From an uncultured Selenomonadaceae bacterium (GTDB lineage Bacteria; Bacillota_C; Negativicutes; Selenomonadales; Selenomonadaceae): a DNA stretch of 6,671 bases. Made by a program: the position numbers and the translations under genes. Of this stretch, positions 4,221 through 6,671 are shown piece after piece (the stretch's first letter is position 1; each line of letters starts with the position of its first letter). A model generated the notes under the pieces. That model did no database searches. It was not told the DNA's origin and worked only from the letters and a program-made list of their open reading frames with translations. Location: assembly GCA_946402475.1 (NCBI GenBank), contig CAMIWP010000066.1, positions 1 to 6,671 on the forward strand, written 5' to 3'.

Positions 4221-5476
4221 CCAGGGGAATTGTGAAGAAACCTCTGAAGCTCGTCATTTACGGACCGGAGGGCATCGGAAAGACCACGTTTGCATCGAAG
4301 TTTCCGTGGCCTGTGTTCATCGACACGGAGGGGAGCACGAATCACATGGATGTGGCGCGGTTTGAGCCGCCCAGGACGTGGGATGCCATTCTGGAGGACG
4401 TGAGATCCCTTGTCGCGGATCCCGCGGGATACCAGACCCTTGTGCTTGACACGGCAGATTGGGCGGTGCGGCTGTGCGAGACGGCCGTCTGCATGAGAGA
4501 AGGGAAGAAGGGCATCGAGGATTTCGGCTATGGCAAGGGGTACGTCTATGCCAAGGAAGAATTCGGGAAGCTCCTTGACCTCATGACGGAAGTGGTGGAC
4601 AAGGGAATCAATGTGGTCATCACGGCGCACAGCATTATCCGGAAGTTTGAGCGGCCCGACGAGACCGGGTCATACGATCGATGGGAGCTCAAGCTGGGGA
4701 ACAAGGCGGGGTCTCAGATTGCCGCGCTCTGCAAGGAATGGGCGGACGTCGTGCTTTTCGCAAATTACAAGGAAACGGTCGTTGAGATCGACGGAAAGAA
4801 GAAGGCGCAGGGCGGAAGCCGCGTCATGTATACCAGTCACGCCCCTACGTGGGACGCAAAAAACCGCCACGGGATGCCTCCGGAGCTTCCGTTTGACTAC
4901 CAGCAGATTGCCAGGATCGTCCCGGAGATGAACCCCCTAGGGATGCCGGGCCCGGAGCACCATCGTCCCAAGGCCGGCCATGATATGTATATGTATCATC
5001 CGGGATCCGGAAAATATTTCGTGGTGAGGCAGGGGGAGGAACTGCCGGACGAGTGCATCGACAACGGTCCGTGCTATGAGATGAACAGGCAGCAGTGGGA
5101 GATGGAGAAGAAGCGAAAGTCGGAAGAGGAGCTGAAACAGAACTTCGATACCACGCCGGTATCCAACAGGAAGGCCGCAGAAATCGAGGCCGTGAAGGAG
5201 GATATCCCGGAAAAGAACTCTGAGGCTCCCGCATCCGGGGAAGCTGCCGACGATCAGCCGAGGGACGGGGTGGATCCCCGCATCCTTCAGCTTTGCGACA
5301 GCTCCAAGGTATCCCTGAATGAGATCAGCAAGGCCCTTCAGGAGATGGGGCAGGCTCCGGGGTTCTACCCCGTGCGGGAATTCCCGCCCCAGATCATGGA
5401 GGCGGTCGTCGCGCACTGGCAGGATATCTTAGATCACTTGAACCGGCAATCGATGCTTGAACAAATACCGTTTTGA
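4205..5476 (+). CDS. Sak4-like RecA-fold ATPase (AAA_24-type) with C-terminal extension
   Basis: This 423-aa protein has a RecA-like core over about residues 1-245: Walker A GPEGIGKTT (20-28), the strand FIDTEGS (38-44), Walker B TLVLDTADW (Asp82) and the strand NVVITAHS. Proteins of this type (Sak4 group) help single-strand annealing in phage recombination, usually with an ssDNA-binding partner, and the next gene looks like that partner. The C-terminal half has a small module around 258-300 (YMYHPGSGKYFVVRQGEELP), a charged linker (about 305-356) and a helical domain (357-413) resembling C-terminal domains of other phage recombination proteins. The last residues are LEQIPF, similar to the SSB tail. 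ATG 4205 follows AGGA by 8 nt; ATG 4196 in the same frame is also possible. It overlaps the preceding gene. Confidence 0.87.
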   Translation: MGIKVTRGIVKKPLKLVIYGPEGIGKTTFASKFPWPVFIDTEGSTNHMDVARFEPPRTWDAILEDVRSLVADPAGYQTLVLDTADWAVRLCETAVCMREGKKGIEDFGYGKGYVYAKEEFGKLLDLMTEVVDKGINVVITAHSIIRKFERPDETGSYDRWELKLGNKAGSQIAALCKEWADVVLFANYKETVVEIDGKKKAQGGSRVMYTSHAPTWDAKNRHGMPPELPFDYQQIARIVPEMNPLGMPGPEHHRPKAGHDMYMYHPGSGKYFVVRQGEELPDECIDNGPCYEMNRQQWEMEKKRKSEEELKQNFDTTPVSNRKAAEIEAVKEDIPEKNSEAPASGEAADDQPRDGVDPRILQLCDSSKVSLNEISKALQEMGQAPGFYPVREFPPQIMEAVVAHWQDILDHLNRQSMLEQIPF

Positions 5477-5496
5477 TGATATGGAGGCTATGACAA

Positions 5497-6033
5497 ATGA
5501 CAGGAGCATGGGGCAACAGCGGAAGCTGGGGAAACAGCGGAGACAGCAGCACGGGCAGCGCGGGAAACTGGGGAACTCCCGGCGGCGGGCAACAGGACAT
5601 GGTGTACGACGGAACCGCCCTCGGATTTGATGATGCCATCTCGTACAGCGGCGCCGGTTATATCGTCCTGAAGCCGGGCGAGTATGATTTCACGGTGAAA
5701 TCCTTTGAACGCGGGTACTTCAACGGGAACGAAAAGCAGCCGGGGTGCCCGACGGTGAAGATGAACTTCCAGGTGGAGACTCCCGAGGGAACCGCCACGG
5801 TAACGCATACCTTCTTCCTTCGGAAGTGGGAGACGTCCATTGACCAGATCTACAATTTCTTTGTGTCCATCGGGATGGTCACGGTCAAGCAGCGGGAGGA
5901 CAAGGTTCCCATCGTTCCCAAGTGGAACGAGTCTGTCGGGTGCAGGGGACGCTTTGAGATCAGGAACACCTCCAAGAAGGATGACCAGACGGTTGTCTAC
6001 AACAATGTGAAAAAGTTTGTCGATCCGAGGTGA
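5497..6033 (+). CDS. DUF669-like putative ssDNA-binding protein with low-complexity N-terminus
   Basis: This is a 178-aa protein. Residues 1-31 are a low-complexity Gly/Ser/Asn/Trp tail with repeats of WGNSG. The folded part begins near GFDDAISYSGAGYIVLKPGE and continues with alternating strands (YDFTVKSFERGY, KMNFQVETPEG, THTFFLRK) and a helix (SIDQIYNFFVSIGMV). The opening 'FDDA...LKPGEYDFTV' and the operon position between a Sak4-like ATPase and a DEAH helicase match the DUF669 family, which is thought to bind single-stranded DNA in phage replication. The ribosome site GGAGG (5483-5487) is 9 nt before ATG 5497. The tail at the N-terminus is unusual, since SSB-type disordered tails are normally C-terminal. 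The family call rests on pattern and context only. Confidence 0.72.
   Translation: MTGAWGNSGSWGNSGDSSTGSAGNWGTPGGGQQDMVYDGTALGFDDAISYSGAGYIVLKPGEYDFTVKSFERGYFNGNEKQPGCPTVKMNFQVETPEGTATVTHTFFLRKWETSIDQIYNFFVSIGMVTVKQREDKVPIVPKWNESVGCRGRFEIRNTSKKDDQTVVYNNVKKFVDPR
5509..5544 (+). repeat. Two 18-bp in-frame tandem units coding WGNSG(S/D)
   Basis: Units at 5509-5526 and 5527-5544 both encode Trp-Gly-Asn-Ser-Gly followed by Ser or Asp, and differ at only a few bases. A looser third copy (AGNWGTPGG) follows. They form the start of the disordered tail of the putative ssDNA-binding protein and could vary in number by slippage. Confidence 0.65.
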
Positions 6034-6037
6034 TAAG

Positions 6038-6671
6038 GTGGCAGATGGATTAAGGCCATACCAGGAGGAAGCCCGGCGCCGCGTGGAGGAGGAATGGGAA
6101 GAGGGCAGGAAGAAAACGCTTCTCGTCCTCCCTACCGGCTGCGGAAAGACCGTGGTGTTCTGCCGGGTGGCAGCCGACCGCGTCATGCGTGGCGACAAGG
6201 TTCTCATCCTCGCTCACCGGGGGGAGCTTCTGGAGCAGGCCGCCGACAAGCTGCGGAAGTTCACGGGGCTGAGGGCGGAGCTGGAGAAGGCGGAGAGTAC
6301 CAGCCTTGGGAAATGGTGCAGCGTGGTGGTGGGGAGCATCCAGTCCCTCACACGCGAAAAACGGTTGAAACAGTTCCCTCCGGACTGTTTCGGCACTATC
6401 ATCGTGGACGAGGCGCATCATGCGCTTTCGGACAGCTACCAGAACGTCCTCCGGCATTTTGACGGGGCAAATGTCCTTGGTGTCACAGCCACGCCAGACC
6501 GGGGCGACATGAGGGACATGGGGCAGTATTTTGAAAGCCTGGCCTACGAATATTCCATGGCCAGGGCCATCAAGGAAGGGTACCTGGTTCCCATTAAGGC
6601 GCAGACCATACCGCTCCGGCTGGATATTTCCCATGTGACCATGCAGAACGGTGACTACAGGATGGGCGAGG
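6038..6671 (+). CDS. DEAH-family SF2 helicase, N-terminal part, cut by window end
   Basis: The first 211 codons of an SF2 helicase are visible and the gene runs off the right edge without a stop. Motifs in order are LRPYQ (5-9), motif I LPTGCGKT (31-38), motif Ia LILAHRGELLEQA (56-68), GSIQSL (99-104), motif II DEAH (124-127) and motif III TATP (150-153). The C-terminal RecA-like domain with motifs IV-VI would lie outside the window. It probably unwinds DNA during phage replication; UvsW-like or RecQ-unrelated DEAD/DEAH helicases are common in this operon position. The GTG start at 6038 has GAGGTGAT (6027-6034), which overlaps the stop codon of the preceding gene and indicates coupled translation. 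No earlier in-frame start fits, as the reading begins naturally with the 'LRPYQ' motif. Confidence 0.92.
   Translation, partial: MADGLRPYQEEARRRVEEEWEEGRKKTLLVLPTGCGKTVVFCRVAADRVMRGDKVLILAHRGELLEQAADKLRKFTGLRAELEKAESTSLGKWCSVVVGSIQSLTREKRLKQFPPDCFGTIIVDEAHHALSDSYQNVLRHFDGANVLGVTATPDRGDMRDMGQYFESLAYEYSMARAIKEGYLVPIKAQTIPLRLDISHVTMQNGDYRMGE

Noticed and set aside
5488..6207. A 239-aa minus-strand frame opposite the DUF669-like and helicase genes
   Set aside because: It mirrors two plus-strand genes with clear ribosome sites and motifs, and its own sequence is low-complexity Arg/Ser/Pro.
1..6671. CRISPR array, tRNA or rRNA gene, insertion sequence, or a recognisable toxin-antitoxin or defence system
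   Set aside because: No regularly spaced repeats, cloverleaf, transposase motifs or terminal inverted repeats were seen. The HD plus ATPase pair fits a phage recombination operon better than a defence operon.

Overview
The window looks like the immunity and early recombination/replication region of a temperate phage or prophage of a Bacillota (Firmicutes) host. The grounds are the divergent CI-like/Cro-like regulator pair, the strong AGGAGG-type ribosome sites, the use of TTG and GTG starts, and an early gene set typical of Firmicute siphophages. The right two thirds are GC-rich (a sampled line gives about 58% GC). That would fit a GC-rich Firmicute such as some Negativicutes, but the host assignment is inference. 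No tRNA, rRNA, CRISPR array or insertion sequence is visible.

Left part (1-1740). The edge holds a possible leftward promoter. Then comes a 54-codon remnant of a LexA/CI-type repressor C-terminus (82-243, minus strand), directly in frame behind the stop of a complete CI-like repressor (244-882, minus). The complete repressor keeps the catalytic serine position. It has His-Ser where the Ala-Gly cleavage site should be and Arg where the catalytic lysine should be, so it is probably not self-cleaving. A divergent control region (883-1052) carries a very good rightward promoter (TTGACA-N17-TACAAT), a weaker leftward promoter and three operator-like TCGC...GCRA palindromes. A fourth copy lies after the cro-like gene. 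Rightward genes are a 72-aa Cro-like protein with a TTG start and a second XRE regulator (1302-1724). The stretch 244 to about 1612 is distinctly AT-rich (sampled lines about 37-45% GC) with sharp edges. It is best read as a swapped immunity cassette.

Middle part (1758-2340). This is a run of tiny early genes: a conserved 78-aa putative DNA-binding protein, a 47-aa protein of unknown role, an overlapping 41-aa single-pass membrane protein, a possible 23-aa basic peptide, and a pair of 12-bp direct repeats just before the next gene.

Right part (2356-6671). Five tightly packed rightward genes form a DNA recombination/replication module: an HD-domain phosphohydrolase, an SMC/SbcC-like AAA ATPase, a Sak4-like RecA-fold ATPase with a C-terminal extension ending in Ile-Pro-Phe, a DUF669-like putative ssDNA-binding protein with a Gly/Ser/Asn/Trp-rich N-terminal tail, and the N-terminal part of a DEAH-family SF2 helicase cut by the window end. 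Overlaps and short gaps suggest one transcript from the rightward promoter near position 1000. The module probably handles single-stranded DNA, annealing and unwinding during early phage replication. I found no clear new defence or editing system. The most unusual points are the repressor swap scar, the cleavage-deficient repressor, and the SSB-like tail on the Sak4-like ATPase.
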